Shown: positions 1-8,703, numbered from the stretch's first letter. The stretch is DNA of 64,000 bases from W2P13-069 sp051876105 (GCA_051876105.1 JBJEHN010000072.1:1-64000), one strand, 5' to 3'. Notes: a model not told the origin generated them from the sequence alone. Numbers and translations: made by a program.

Positions 1-56
1 GCTCAACCTGAGATTTCTCCACTCCGGCACTTCGTGCCTCCGGTCGAAATGACGGT
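1..56. repeat. imperfect palindromic repeat fragment at window edge
   Basis: A short hairpin (GGCAC, loop TTC, GTGCC at 26-38) lies inside a wider imperfect palindrome with TTTC on the left and GAAA on the right. It resembles dispersed intergenic hairpins common in gut anaerobe genomes, but only one copy is visible and the left part may be cut by the window edge. No coding function is seen in it. Confidence 0.3.
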
Positions 57-148
57 CCAGGGCGATGCCTCGCTGGCACCATTGTGGGTTAACGCAGCCC
101 TCTTTTTGCGCACAGGGAGGGAGAGGAAGGAGGTGCGGATGGCAGGCT

Positions 149-366
149 GGGAATTCCCCGGGGTGCGGTTCGGCTAGGAAGGGGCGCAGGTCGGGCGCGA
201 GGGAATTCCCTGGGATGTGGTACGCCAGCGCGCAGGGCGAAACGGCACACGAGGGAATTCCCTGGTCTGGGGTTTGAGGGGATGGAAAGAGAAGGGGACA
301 CGAGGGAATTCCCTGCGTTGCGATTTGGCTGGGAAGGGACGGGGCAGCAGGCAGAGAGCTCCCTGG
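149..366. repeat. array of GGGAATTCCC palindromes at about 52-bp period
   Basis: The perfect 10-bp palindrome GGGAATTCCC begins at 149, 201, 253 and 304. A degenerate fifth copy (AGAGCTCCCT) begins near 355. Intervals are 52, 52, 51 and about 51 bp, close to five turns of B-DNA, so all sites would face the same side of the helix. Three copies extend to GAGGGAATTCCCTG, and the spacers are themselves loosely alike (G-rich, often TGCGGTTTGGC-like). The array ends just before a TATCAT hexamer at 381 and the gene at 423, so a cooperative DNA-binding site array is the simplest reading. This is inference; the binding protein is unknown. Confidence 0.65.
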
Positions 367-380
367 CTTGGGTGCGGGCG

Positions 381-386
381 TATCAT
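381..386 (+). promoter_or_regulatory. possible -10 element for the CPTC protein gene
   Basis: TATCAT lies 37 nt before the ATG at 423, at a plausible distance for a sigma-70 type -10. No clear -35 is visible; that position overlaps the degenerate fifth palindrome copy, which would fit an activator-dependent or repressible promoter. Confidence 0.35.
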
Positions 387-422
387 GGTGGGAGCCTGTA
401 ATCGATGTGTGAGGAGGACACC

Positions 423-665
423 ATGGCTGAAGAGACGCCCATCCTGTATTACTGGGGGCCGTGCCCCACGTGCTCGCTCGTGACCGCGTTTGCCGAGGAG
501 AAGGGCATCGCCCTGGACAAGCGCGACGTCGAGCAGCAGGCCCCATACGACGAGCTCTGCGCCCTGGGCGGAGACGCGAACAAGATCCCCTACATCTACG
601 CCAAGGGCCAGCTGGTCCAGGGCGCGGAGGCCTGCAACGCCTTCCTCCAGGAAAGCTGCCTGTAA
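423..665 (+). CDS. small glutaredoxin/thioredoxin-fold protein with CPTC motif
   Basis: This is an 80-residue soluble protein opening with a beta strand (ILYYW) followed by GPCPTCSLV, a CxxC redox motif at the N terminus of the first helix, as in glutaredoxins and NrdH redoxins. Later IPYIY supplies the cis-proline segment typical of the fold, and the total length fits a minimal glutaredoxin. The likely role is thiol-disulfide exchange, partner unknown. The ATG at 423 is preferred over the in-frame ATG at 405 because GAGGAGG ends 5 nt before it. It is monocistronic: the palindrome array lies upstream, and it converges on the next gene across a strong terminator. An ArsC-like reductase is a less likely alternative given the size. 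Confidence 0.75.
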   Translation: MAEETPILYYWGPCPTCSLVTAFAEEKGIALDKRDVEQQAPYDELCALGGDANKIPYIYAKGQLVQGAEACNAFLQESCL

Positions 666-677
666 GCCCACCCTGCA

Positions 678-731
678 CCGCACAACGCAGGAGGCGCGCT
701 CCAGTTGGGGCGCGCCTCCTGCGTTGTGCGG
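678..731. terminator. bidirectional terminator, 22-bp perfect stem
   Basis: A perfect 22-bp inverted repeat (678-699 pairs with 710-731) with a 10-nt loop sits between convergent genes. There is no long U tract, but the stem is very stable in both directions. Confidence 0.75.
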
Positions 732-752
732 CTTATGCGGGGTGGGGTGCGG

Positions 753-1844
753 CTACTTCACGCTGACCTTCTTGGCCGCGGACTTGGCGCCCCAGGTCAC
801 CTTGCCTCCCTTGGCCTTGTTGAAGGCCCTCACCTTGACGGTGTAGCTGCCCTTGGAGAGCTTCTTGAAGGTCTTGCTCAGGCTCTTGACAGTGCCGCTG
901 GTGGTGAACGCCTTGTACTTCTTCCAGCCGGCCTTCTTGTAGTAGACGCGGAAGCCCGTGGCGTTCTTCGCCGTGGCCTTCACCTTGAGCTTGCCCTTGC
1001 CGGGGGACGAGAGCTTGACCGCGGGCGTGCCGACCTTCACCTTGGCGGGCTCCTCAACGGCGCCCGGGTCCTCGGAGGAAGTGCCGGGCCCTTCCTCCGC
1101 CTTCTCCTGCTCGGCGATCACGGCGTCGGCCTCGTCCTCGGCCATGACGGCGTAGGTGGAGAAGTGGCCGGTGGCGAACACGTAGCTCTTGCCGTCTTCG
1201 GAGAGCGCGCCGGGGACCTTGGTGTACTTGCCGTTGGCGTCGATGTAGACGCAGACGATCTTCTTGGCGGCCAGCTCCTCGGAGACGGGCACGCTGACCG
1301 TCACGCTGCCGCCGTGGAAGTCGGAGACGGCGCCATTGGAGGTCTGCAACGTGATCTCGATCTGGACCTTGTTCTTGTTCTGCTCGGCAGTCTGGACGAC
1401 GAGCTGGACGCTGCCGGCGTCGCCCGCCTGCTCGGCCACCGCTGCCACGGCCGCCTTGTCGAGGGTGACCTGGGCGCTGTCCGTGCTGATGGTGACCGAT
1501 GCCTCGGTCTTCTCGGCGAGCTCCTTGACGGTGGACTCGGGGAGAGCCACCGTGGATGCGCTGGAGCTGCCCGCGGAGGTCTCAGCCTTGATGACGACGT
1601 CGGTTACGTTGTTCTTGACGGCGTTCTCGACGATCTTGCTGCCGAGGTCCGCGTCGACCGTGGTCTGCGTAGCGCCAGACTCCGTGGTGGTGGTCTTGTC
1701 CGTCACGTCGACGTTCGTGGAGGCGCTGCTCTGCTGCGTGGGCTCGCCGGTGCCCCCATCGACCGTGTCTGCCAGGGAGACCGCCGGCGTGTAGAGCGCC
1801 ACCATGCTTGCGGCCAGGAACAGCGATACAAGCTTCCTCTTCAT
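753..1844 (-). CDS. secreted protein with C-terminal fibronectin-III-like segment
   Basis: This 363-residue protein of unknown function has a clear Sec signal peptide (MKRKLVSLFLAASM, then a hydrophobic run ending near SLADT). A Thr/Ser-rich region follows, then a central domain rich in beta-prone VTISTDSAQVTLD and VTVSVPVS segments, with a KYTKVPGALSEDGKSYVF stretch before an acidic linker. The last about 75 residues (VYYKKAGWKKY, SYTVKVRAFNK, WGAKS) look like one fibronectin-type-III-like module of the kind seen at the end of coriobacterial surface proteins. The start at 1844 follows a good AAGGAGGAG ribosome site; upstream in-frame sequence lacks coding character. The product is probably cell-surface associated or released. 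No LPxTG anchor is visible. Confidence 0.7.
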   Translation of the reverse strand: MKRKLVSLFLAASMVALYTPAVSLADTVDGGTGEPTQQSSASTNVDVTDKTTTTESGATQTTVDADLGSKIVENAVKNNVTDVVIKAETSAGSSSASTVALPESTVKELAEKTEASVTISTDSAQVTLDKAAVAAVAEQAGDAGSVQLVVQTAEQNKNKVQIEITLQTSNGAVSDFHGGSVTVSVPVSEELAAKKIVCVYIDANGKYTKVPGALSEDGKSYVFATGHFSTYAVMAEDEADAVIAEQEKAEEGPGTSSEDPGAVEEPAKVKVGTPAVKLSSPGKGKLKVKATAKNATGFRVYYKKAGWKKYKAFTTSGTVKSLSKTFKKLSKGSYTVKVRAFNKAKGGKVTWGAKSAAKKVSVK

Positions 1845-2049
1845 CCCCACTCCTCCTTCGCGCGTCTTGTCATCGAACCAACAGCCACCCAGCACTCGCA
1901 CCCAGGCAGCAGAGAGGGTCGTCCAATTGTGTTTATACAGACCGACTCGATCGCAGTTCCAGCTGGTTTCAGCGCTTGGAAATGCCCAACCCGTCATTCG
2001 ATTCCCACATCGAAACATCCCCTGACCAGCGCATTCCTCCCCCAACACG

Positions 2050-2079
2050 AAAAGAGGCGACCCGCTGGGGGCCGCCTCT
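2050..2079 (-). terminator. intrinsic terminator of putP
   Basis: On the minus strand AGAGGCG pairs with CGCCTCT around a C/G-rich loop, and TTTT follows immediately. It lies about 30 nt past the putP stop. Confidence 0.7.
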
Positions 2080-2107
2080 CGTTCACATGCGCTTGTCTTG
2101 CGTGCGA

Positions 2108-3568
2108 TTAGTCCTCGTAGCTCTTGGCCTTGTCGAAGAGCGCGTTGACCTCGGCGCTGGGAGCGGGGGTCATGAGCGTTGCCACAACGGCGGCGACCAG
2201 GCCCACCACAAAGCCGGGGAGCAGCTCGTAGACGCCGGTGGAGCTGGTGAGGAAGATCAGCCAGACCACGTCGACCACGCCGCCCACCACGATGCCGGTG
2301 AGCGCGCCGGCGAAGTTGAAGCGCCTCCAGAACAGGCTCAGGATGATGCAGGGGCCGAACGCCGCGCCGAAGATGGCCCAGGCGTTGGAGACCAAGCTCA
2401 TGATGCTGCCCGCAGCCGGGTTGGAGGCCACGAGCACCGCCACCACGGAGATGAGGATGACGGCACAGCGGCTCATCCAGAACATCTCGCGCTCAGAGGC
2501 GTCGCCCTTGCGGAAGACGGGCTTGTAGACGTCTGCCGCCAGCGAGGACGCCGCAGAGAGCATCTGCGCGGAAGCGGTGGACATGGACGCTGCCAGGATG
2601 GCGGCCAGCAGCACGCCGGAGATGACGGCCGGGAAGATCGCGCGCACCATGAGGATGAAGACCAGGGAGTTCTCCTCGGTGTTGGGGTCGTAGCCCAGGA
2701 ACTGGCGGCCGATGATGCCGATGAGCGCGGCGAAGAAGACGATCAAGACGGTCCAGAAGATGGCCACGGTGGCGGACTTCTTCATCTCCTTCTGGGAGCG
2801 CAGCGACATGAAGCGCACGATGATGTGCGGCATGCCGAAGTAGCCCAGGCCCCACGCCAGGCCGCTGACGATGTCTTGCCAGGAGGTGAGGACGGTGAAG
2901 TAGCCCTCCGGCATGGGCTCGACGCTCATGCCGCCGAGCATGGAGGCGGCGAAGATGGGGGCGATCATCATGGCGGCCAGCATCAGCAGGCCCTGGAAGA
3001 AGTCGGTCCAGCAAGCGGCCTTGAAGCCGCCCAGGAAGACGTATCCGATGGTGATAAGCGCCGCGATGTACATGGCAACGTTGGCGTCGATGCCGGCAAC
3101 GGTGTTGAACAGGGTGCCGCAGGCCTTGATGGAAGACGCAGCGTAGATGGTGTAGGCCACCAGGAAGATCACAGCGCAGACGACCTGCAGCAGCTTGCTC
3201 TTGGAGAGGAAGCGGTTGGTGAGGTACTGCGGGACGGTGATGGAGTCGTTGGCGACGATGGAGAACTTGCGCAGGCGCGGGGCCTCGAAGATCCAGCTGA
3301 GCGCGTAGCCGATGGCCAGGCCGATGGGGATCCAGATCTGACCCAGGCCCAGCGCGTAGATCGAGGTGGGCAGGCCCATCAGGACCCAGGCGCTCATGTC
3401 TGCCGTGCCGGCAGAGAGCGCGGTGACGAAGGGACCCATCGCGCGGCCACCCAGGAAGTACTCCTTGTCACCGCCGTGATGGCTCTTCACGAAGAAGAAG
3501 ACGCCGATGCCCAGCATGCACGCCAGGTACACGATGAAGACGATCAGCTCCACAGTCGAACGTTCCAT
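2108..3568 (-). CDS. putP: sodium/proline symporter
   Basis: This 486-residue member of the sodium:solute symporter family takes up proline with sodium across the cytoplasmic membrane. The length matches PutP, and about 13 hydrophobic segments are visible. Family signatures include the TM1 region, the GGRxMGP loop (about residue 40) and the ALSAGTADMSAWVLMGLP stretch in TM2 that lines the Na+/substrate site. A weaker in-frame start at 3598 was rejected: the ATG at 3568 has GGAGAGAG at proper distance. It is divergent from a LysR-type regulator with a 132-bp shared region, which suggests that regulator controls it. An intrinsic terminator follows. Confidence 0.88.
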   Translation of the reverse strand: MERSTVELIVFIVYLACMLGIGVFFFVKSHHGGDKEYFLGGRAMGPFVTALSAGTADMSAWVLMGLPTSIYALGLGQIWIPIGLAIGYALSWIFEAPRLRKFSIVANDSITVPQYLTNRFLSKSKLLQVVCAVIFLVAYTIYAASSIKACGTLFNTVAGIDANVAMYIAALITIGYVFLGGFKAACWTDFFQGLLMLAAMMIAPIFAASMLGGMSVEPMPEGYFTVLTSWQDIVSGLAWGLGYFGMPHIIVRFMSLRSQKEMKKSATVAIFWTVLIVFFAALIGIIGRQFLGYDPNTEENSLVFILMVRAIFPAVISGVLLAAILAASMSTASAQMLSAASSLAADVYKPVFRKGDASEREMFWMSRCAVILISVVAVLVASNPAAGSIMSLVSNAWAIFGAAFGPCIILSLFWRRFNFAGALTGIVVGGVVDVVWLIFLTSSTGVYELLPGFVVGLVAAVVATLMTPAPSAEVNALFDKAKSYED

Positions 3569-3700
3569 AAAACTCTCTCCTTTTCCCAGCCGCCCCATGC
3601 GGCGGGCAATCCTCTTAAATTACATGCGCCCCATTCAACCACAGCTGGTATCATCACAAAACTGAATATATCGCATCACAGGCAGAAGGAATCCTCATAC
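3569..3700. promoter_or_regulatory. divergent putP/lysR control region
   Basis: The 132-bp AT-richer region separates the divergent putP and LysR-family genes and must hold both promoters. LysR regulators usually bind such regions, but no single convincing T-N11-A operator could be picked by eye. Confidence 0.5.
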
Positions 3701-4567
3701 ATGGACCCGAACATCCTCAAATACAGGGCATTTGCCAAGGCAGTTGAGTACGGAAGCTTCACAAAAGCGGCCGAACAGCTCCATTATTCGCAAAGCGGGA
3801 TCAGCCGCATGGTCGCCGACCTCGAAGCCGACTGGCAGGTTTCCCTCCTTGAGCGGCGCAAAGGTGGCGTGCTCCTCACGCCCGACGGCGCCAAGATCCT
3901 CCCCTACGTGAAGAGCCTGTGCGAGGAGTTCGAGAAGCTCGAGGTGGCGGTCGACGAGCTGCAGGGTCTGCACTCCGGCATGATCCACATCGCCACCTTC
4001 TCAAGCGGCGCCAGCCAGTGGCTGCCCAACATCATCAAGGACTTCCAGCGCGCCTACCCCAACATCGCCTACGAGGTCATGCTGGGCGACTACACAGAGA
4101 TCGAGCAGTGGATCTTGGAGGGGCGCGTGGACTGCGGCTTCATCCCGCTGCCGGTGCACCCCTCGCTGGAGACGGTCTTCCTCGAGCGCGACCAGATGAT
4201 GGCGGTGCTCCCGCAGGACCACCCGCTGGCCGAGCGCGAGACCTTCCCGCTCGAGGCGCTCGAGAACGAGCCCTTCATGATCTTGGAGAAGGGCGCTGGC
4301 GCGGAGGTCGAGGCCATCTTCAAGCAGCGCGGCATCAAGCCGCGCGTGAACTTCACCACCTGGGACGACTACGCCATCATGGCCATGGTGGAGAAGGGGC
4401 TGGGCATCTCGATCCTCACGGAGATGATCATGCGGCGCTGCCCGTACAACGTGGTGGCGAAGAGCCTGGAGGAGCCGGTCTACCGCGACATCGTGCTCGC
4501 GTTCCGTGGCAAGGAGCGCTCGTCGCTCGCCCTGCAGCGCTTCATCGAGTACCTCCCCCGCCGATAA
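3701..4567 (+). CDS. LysR-family transcriptional regulator
   Basis: This 288-residue protein has the LysR layout. An N-terminal winged helix-turn-helix (about residues 1-62; FAKAVEYGSFTKAAEQLHYS and SGISRMVADLE) is followed by a linker helix and a periplasmic-binding-protein-like effector domain (about 90-285) with two alpha/beta lobes. The ATG at 3701 has AGAAGGA upstream and begins the conserved LysR N terminus. It probably senses a small metabolite and acts on its own promoter and on divergent putP, so proline is a candidate effector. That link rests on position alone. It is followed by the convergent P-type ATPase gene, with stem element A1 between them. Confidence 0.88.
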   Translation: MDPNILKYRAFAKAVEYGSFTKAAEQLHYSQSGISRMVADLEADWQVSLLERRKGGVLLTPDGAKILPYVKSLCEEFEKLEVAVDELQGLHSGMIHIATFSSGASQWLPNIIKDFQRAYPNIAYEVMLGDYTEIEQWILEGRVDCGFIPLPVHPSLETVFLERDQMMAVLPQDHPLAERETFPLEALENEPFMILEKGAGAEVEAIFKQRGIKPRVNFTTWDDYAIMAMVEKGLGISILTEMIMRRCPYNVVAKSLEEPVYRDIVLAFRGKERSSLALQRFIEYLPRR

Positions 4568-4588
4568 CCCAGCCAGATCCCTGACCCA

Positions 4589-4771
4589 GCCGCGCCCTCG
4601 CCGGGGCCGCGGCCGTGAGAAGAATTACGGAGCAGAGCCGCCTTGGAGGCGAAGCGGGAGCGAGGACTGTCTGAGCGAGCGCAGCGAGTGAGTTCCGCAG
4701 CTGCTGAGCCGGAAAGGCGGCTCGGGTGCGCAGTCTTCTTCTCACGGCCGCGGGCCCGGCGAGGGCGCGGC
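4589..4771 (+). repeat. class A stem element, copy 1 (possible structured RNA)
   Basis: Outer arms 4589-4624 and 4736-4771 are complementary over 36 nt with one mismatch. Inside, GAGCCGCCTT pairs with AAGGCGGCTC. The core contains GAGGACTGTCTGAG, GAGTTCCGCAG and CTCGGGTGCGCAG, all of which recur in copy 2 at 40403-40581 although the outer arms are unrelated in sequence. It lies between convergent genes, just 3' of the minus-strand ATPase gene. It does not code and has no terminal U tract. Whether it is a 3'-UTR RNA or a structured repeat is undecided. Confidence 0.7.
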
Positions 4772-4800
4772 GGCACGGCCGCAGGGTGTGCCTGTGTTCG

Positions 4801-7230
4801 CTACAGGCTCTCCAGGTAGTGCTTCTGGTTGCGCTTGGCCAGCTCGTAGAGGACCTGGAACAGGCCCGTGACCAGCAGAGAGAGCACCAGCGCCGCAACG
4901 CCCATGGCAAGGGTGAAGTGCTCTAGGAAGAAAAAGTCCGGGAAGACGAAGATGCCCAGCAGCAGCGCGGCCACGCAGATGACGGTGAGCACGATGCGCA
5001 CCGGGTTGTACGGCATGCTCAGGCGCACCACCAGGTTCATGCCCGCCACGCTCGCCAGCACCACGCACAGGGTCGAGAACTCGTACTGCCCCAGCCCCAT
5101 CACCACGCCGTAGCCGCAGGCGATGAGCACAGACGCGATGATCATCACCGCGCCCGGCAGCGCAAAGGTCACCACGTTGCGCAAGAAGTCGCCCCGCACG
5201 CGCTCCTTGTTGGGCTCGAGCGCCAGGACGAACGACGGCAGGCCGATGGTGAAGGCGCTGATGAGCGTGAGCTGGATGGTGACGAAGGGATAGGCGTAGG
5301 CCTGGATGAGGATGAATGCAACGGCCAGGAACATGCTGAAGATGGTCTTCACAAGGAAGAGGCTGCCGCTGCGCTGCAGGTTGTTGATGCTGCGGCGGCC
5401 CTCTGCCACCACGTGCGGCATGGACGAGAAGTCGTCGTCCATGAGGACGAGCTTGGCCACGTTGCGCGCGGCGTCCGAGCCGCTGCCCATGGCCACGCTG
5501 CAGTCGGCGGCGTGCAGGGCGAGGACGTCGTTGACGCCATCGCCCGTCATGGCAACGGTGTGGCCCTGGCTCTGCAGCGCGCAGACGAGCTGCTTTTTCT
5601 GCTCGGGGCTCACGCGGCCGAAGACGCGGCACTCGCGCGCTGCCTCTTCCAGCTGCTCCTGCGTGGTGACGGTGGACATGTCGATGCAGCGGTCTGCCAG
5701 CGGCACGCCCACACTCTGGGCGATGTTGCTCACCGTGTCCACCGCGTCGCCGGAGATGATGTTGATGCGCACGCCCTGCTCGTCGAAGTACCTGAGGGTC
5801 TGCGGGGCGGTGACGCGCACGCAGTCCTTGATGAAGACCAGCGCCAGGGGCTCCACGGTGCCCATGACGGCGTCCTCCTGGTCGAAGCCCTCCACCTGCG
5901 CCAGCACCAGCACACGGCGCACGCCCGCCAGGCGGGTAATCGTGTCTTGGATGGACGGCAGCTGCGGGTGGCCCTTGAGCAGGAACTCCGCGGCGCCGAT
6001 GGCGTAGGCGCCGGCGTCGGAGCCGTAGACCACGCCGGAGTACTTGTGCTCGGAGGAGAACGGCACCACGCGCACCTCGCCCTCGACGGCGGCCGGGGCG
6101 TCGGGGCGCTCCTGGAGGTTGGCGATGTAGCGGTGGATGGCCTTGGAGGTCTCGTTGGCGCTCGCGGGGTCGACCACGGCGTCCAGCGCCACCAGGGCGT
6201 GCAGGGCGTCGAAGTACTCCCTGCCCTCCAGGGGGATGACCTCGTCGACCTCCATCTCGCCGGTGGTGATGGTGCCGGTCTTGTCCAGGCAGACCACGTC
6301 CACGCGCGCCAGGGTCTCCACGCAGTAGAGCTCCTGCACCAGCACCTTGTGCTGGGCCAGGCGCACCACGCTCACAGCCAGCACGCTGGAGGTGAGGAGG
6401 ATGAGGCCCTGCGGGATCATGCCCACCAGCGCCGCGCTGGAGTGCAGGATGGCCTCCTCGAGCGTGCCGCCGGCCCACACGACCTCCTTCACCATGAGCA
6501 GCGCGCCCAGGGGCACGATGGCAACGGTGACCCACTTCACGATGCGCCTGAGCGCGTCCATGATGTCGCTGGAGGCCTTGCGGTGGACCTTGGCCTCGTT
6601 GTTGATGCGGGTGGCGTAGTTGTCTGCGCCCACGGCGGTGACCTGCGCGCGGCAGCTGCCCGCAGCGATGAAGCTGCCGGAGAAGAGCTGGTCGCCGTGC
6701 GCCTTGGAGATGAGGTCGCTCTCGCCCGTGAGCAGGCTCTCGTTCACAGAGACCTTGCCCTCGACCACACGGCAGTCGCTGGGGACCTGGTCGCCGCGGT
6801 TGAGGACCACGAGGTCGTCGAGCACGATGTCGTTGAGCGAGACATCAATGCTGGCGCCGTCGCGCACCACATGCGCCTTGGTGGAGGTGATGACGGAGAG
6901 CTTGTCGATGGTGCGCTTGCTGCGGACCTCCTGGAAGATGCCGATGACGATGTTGCACAGGATGACGCCCATGAAGAGCATGTTGGCGTACGCGCCCGTC
7001 CAGAAGATGGCAGCGGCAATGATGACGTTGACCAGGTTGAAGAGCGTGCAGAGGTTGTCGCGGAAGATCTGCCCGATGGTCTTGGTGCGCACGTCGGCGT
7101 TGGCGTTGACCTTGCCGGCGGCAACGCGCTCGCGCACCTGCTGCGAGCTGAGGCCCTGCGGCGGAGTGGCGAAGGAGAGCGGTGCGGCGGCAGCGTGCAG
7201 GGGTTCGGGCGTGGGGTTGTCTTCAGTCAT
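4801..7230 (-). CDS. cation-transporting P-type ATPase (CtpE-like)
   Basis: This 809-residue ATP-driven cation pump carries the actuator-domain TGES (168-171), the phosphorylation motif DKTGT (316-320) and a hinge TGDGVND. It has N-terminal membrane helices around 58-98, a pair around 232-290, and about six more after residue 580. The M4 motif is MIPQGL rather than the PEGL of Ca2+-ATPases; this form is typical of the CtpE-like actinobacterial/Firmicutes group. CtpE has been tied to calcium uptake, but substrate cannot be read from sequence here. No heavy-metal-binding domain or CPx motif is present. The start at 7230 was chosen because upstream in-frame sequence is not protein-like; the ribosome site is weak. 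Confidence 0.85.
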   Translation of the reverse strand: MTEDNPTPEPLHAAAAPLSFATPPQGLSSQQVRERVAAGKVNANADVRTKTIGQIFRDNLCTLFNLVNVIIAAAIFWTGAYANMLFMGVILCNIVIGIFQEVRSKRTIDKLSVITSTKAHVVRDGASIDVSLNDIVLDDLVVLNRGDQVPSDCRVVEGKVSVNESLLTGESDLISKAHGDQLFSGSFIAAGSCRAQVTAVGADNYATRINNEAKVHRKASSDIMDALRRIVKWVTVAIVPLGALLMVKEVVWAGGTLEEAILHSSAALVGMIPQGLILLTSSVLAVSVVRLAQHKVLVQELYCVETLARVDVVCLDKTGTITTGEMEVDEVIPLEGREYFDALHALVALDAVVDPASANETSKAIHRYIANLQERPDAPAAVEGEVRVVPFSSEHKYSGVVYGSDAGAYAIGAAEFLLKGHPQLPSIQDTITRLAGVRRVLVLAQVEGFDQEDAVMGTVEPLALVFIKDCVRVTAPQTLRYFDEQGVRINIISGDAVDTVSNIAQSVGVPLADRCIDMSTVTTQEQLEEAARECRVFGRVSPEQKKQLVCALQSQGHTVAMTGDGVNDVLALHAADCSVAMGSGSDAARNVAKLVLMDDDFSSMPHVVAEGRRSINNLQRSGSLFLVKTIFSMFLAVAFILIQAYAYPFVTIQLTLISAFTIGLPSFVLALEPNKERVRGDFLRNVVTFALPGAVMIIASVLIACGYGVVMGLGQYEFSTLCVVLASVAGMNLVVRLSMPYNPVRIVLTVICVAALLLGIFVFPDFFFLEHFTLAMGVAALVLSLLVTGLFQVLYELAKRNQKHYLESL

Positions 7231-7535
7231 TGGATCACGGCAGCTTTCGTCCAGTGTTCTTGCATGCCAGACAGGATAGTCCACCGCATGGCCCCGTGCA
7301 GCTCGCAGCGCTCTTTTACACAGCTTTGAGCTGGGCTTTTGCGCCGCTCGACCCCGGGCTTCACAAAAGCGGCACAGAGTTTGCGGAATGTTTGCGAGCA
7401 GGGTGCCCCGCTTCACAAAAGCCGCACATCGCTTTCAGACCGTTTTCAGATTTGCTCTTTACTATGTATGGCAGGTCGGCGGAACAATCCTCTCCTCCCC
7501 ATCCCTTCCTTTCTCAGGCCGGCCACATCCCGATT
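7231..7535. other. intergenic region with 52-bp-spaced direct repeat
   Basis: No gene is seen. A 19-bp sequence, GCTTCACAAAAGCsGCACA, occurs at 7358-7376 and 7410-7428, again 52 bp apart, and lies about 130 bp upstream of the P-type ATPase start. It may be a paired operator for that gene. Confidence 0.45.
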
Positions 7536-7569
7536 GAGCCCCAGAGCCCTTATCCCAGCTCTGGGGCTC
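7536..7569 (-). terminator. hairpin after rsmI
   Basis: An 11-bp perfect stem (GAGCCCCAGAG with CTCTGGGGCTC) lies 18 nt past the rsmI stop. No U tract follows, so its efficiency as a terminator is uncertain. Confidence 0.55.
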
Positions 7570-7587
7570 TCTTGCACCTTGGGGTAC

Positions 7588-8421
7588 CTAGAGGCTGTGG
7601 ATCATGTCGTAGACCTGGTTCTTGCTGATGCCCAGCTCGCGGGCCAGCTGCTTGGCCAGCGCAGACTTGGGCGTGCCGGCCTCGAGCTCGCGGCGGATGC
7701 GCTCCTGAACCTCGTCTGCACCCAGGTCGACGGCCTGCTCTTCCGGCGTTGGCGGAGCGATGACCAGGGCAATCTCTCCCTTGATGGCCTCGCGGACGGC
7801 AAGCTCTGCTGCCAGCTGGTCTGCTGGCAGGCGCAGGACCTCCTCGTGGAGCTTGGTGAGCTCGCGGCACAGCGCAACGGGGCGGCTGCCGTACTCGGCG
7901 GCGATGCCCTCGACGCTTGCCGCCACGCGGTGCGGCGACTCGTAGAACACCAGCGCCGCATCCAGCGCGCGCAGGCTCTGCAGCAGCTTGGAGCGTGCCG
8001 CCTGCTTGCGCGGCAAGAAGCCGCCGAAGTAGAAGGCGGTGCCGTTGAAGCCCGCAGCCACAAGGGCCGTGGTGACGGCGCAGGCACCGGGCAGCACCTC
8101 CACCGGCAGGCCCGCGTTGCGCGCTGCGTCCACCAGCACCAGGCCGGGGTCGCTCACGCCGGGCATGCCCGCGTCGCTGCAAAACGCCAGGACCTCGCCG
8201 GCCTCCATGCGCTGCACCAGGCCCGCCGCGCGCCGCGCGATGACGTTCTCGTCGCAGCGCTCCAGGCGCGCCTCGATGCCCAGCGCATGCAGCAGCTTGC
8301 CGGTGACGCGCGTGTCCTCCGCCAGCACGGCGTCAGCGCTCTCGAGCGCCTGCACCGCCCTGCGCGTCATGTCGCCCAGGTTCCCGATGGGCGTGCCCAC
8401 TACCAGCAGCTTTCCCGGCAT
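7588..8421 (-). CDS. rsmI: 16S rRNA (cytidine1402-2'-O)-methyltransferase
   Basis: This 277-residue SAM-dependent methyltransferase of the tetrapyrrole-methylase fold acts on C1402 of 16S rRNA near the decoding site. It shows the N-terminal VVGTPIGNLGDMT motif, AEDTR, the CSDAGMPGVSDPG loop, LPGACAVTTALVAAG and the FYESPHR motif, all family signatures. The C-terminal about 60 residues form the small helical extension found in RsmI. The start at 8421 sits 5 nt after GGAGG. It is single, flanked by a terminator hairpin downstream and an unexplained intergenic element upstream. Confidence 0.92.
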   Translation of the reverse strand: MPGKLLVVGTPIGNLGDMTRRAVQALESADAVLAEDTRVTGKLLHALGIEARLERCDENVIARRAAGLVQRMEAGEVLAFCSDAGMPGVSDPGLVLVDAARNAGLPVEVLPGACAVTTALVAAGFNGTAFYFGGFLPRKQAARSKLLQSLRALDAALVFYESPHRVAASVEGIAAEYGSRPVALCRELTKLHEEVLRLPADQLAAELAVREAIKGEIALVIAPPTPEEQAVDLGADEVQERIRRELEAGTPKSALAKQLARELGISKNQVYDMIHSL

Positions 8422-8703
8422 AGCGCCTCCTTCCTCAAACGATTCCCCAGAGTGTAGCACCGCAGCTGCATGCCGCCCTCCCGTGTGGGGCTTGTGGGGC
8501 CCGAGCCGCTGGCCGCTGTTGGCCGCAAATGCACGGATGGCGGTGTCTAGTGGCCTCAAAAGTACGATCAACGGTAGGTCCCCCAAGTACGAACACCGTC
8601 AAGCGGCATTCCGAGGACACTCGATACCGCCGTCCGTCGTTTCGCGGCCAAGGACCCCGGGGCATCCGCGCCAAAAGCGCCCGCAGCACCCCGCAGCAGC
8701 AAA
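8422..8703. other. intergenic region with unexplained inverted/direct repeat
   Basis: No gene is supported. ACGGATGGCGGT (8533-8544) pairs with ACCGCCGTCCGT (8626-8637), 11 of 12 positions. Between them are two related copies of an AAGTACGA-led sequence about 26 bp apart. It could be a small structured RNA, a repeat or the rsmI control region. Confidence 0.35.

Noticed and set aside
149..366. CRISPR-like array
   Set aside because: The repeats are only 10-14 bp and palindromic, the spacers resemble one another, and no cas genes are present.
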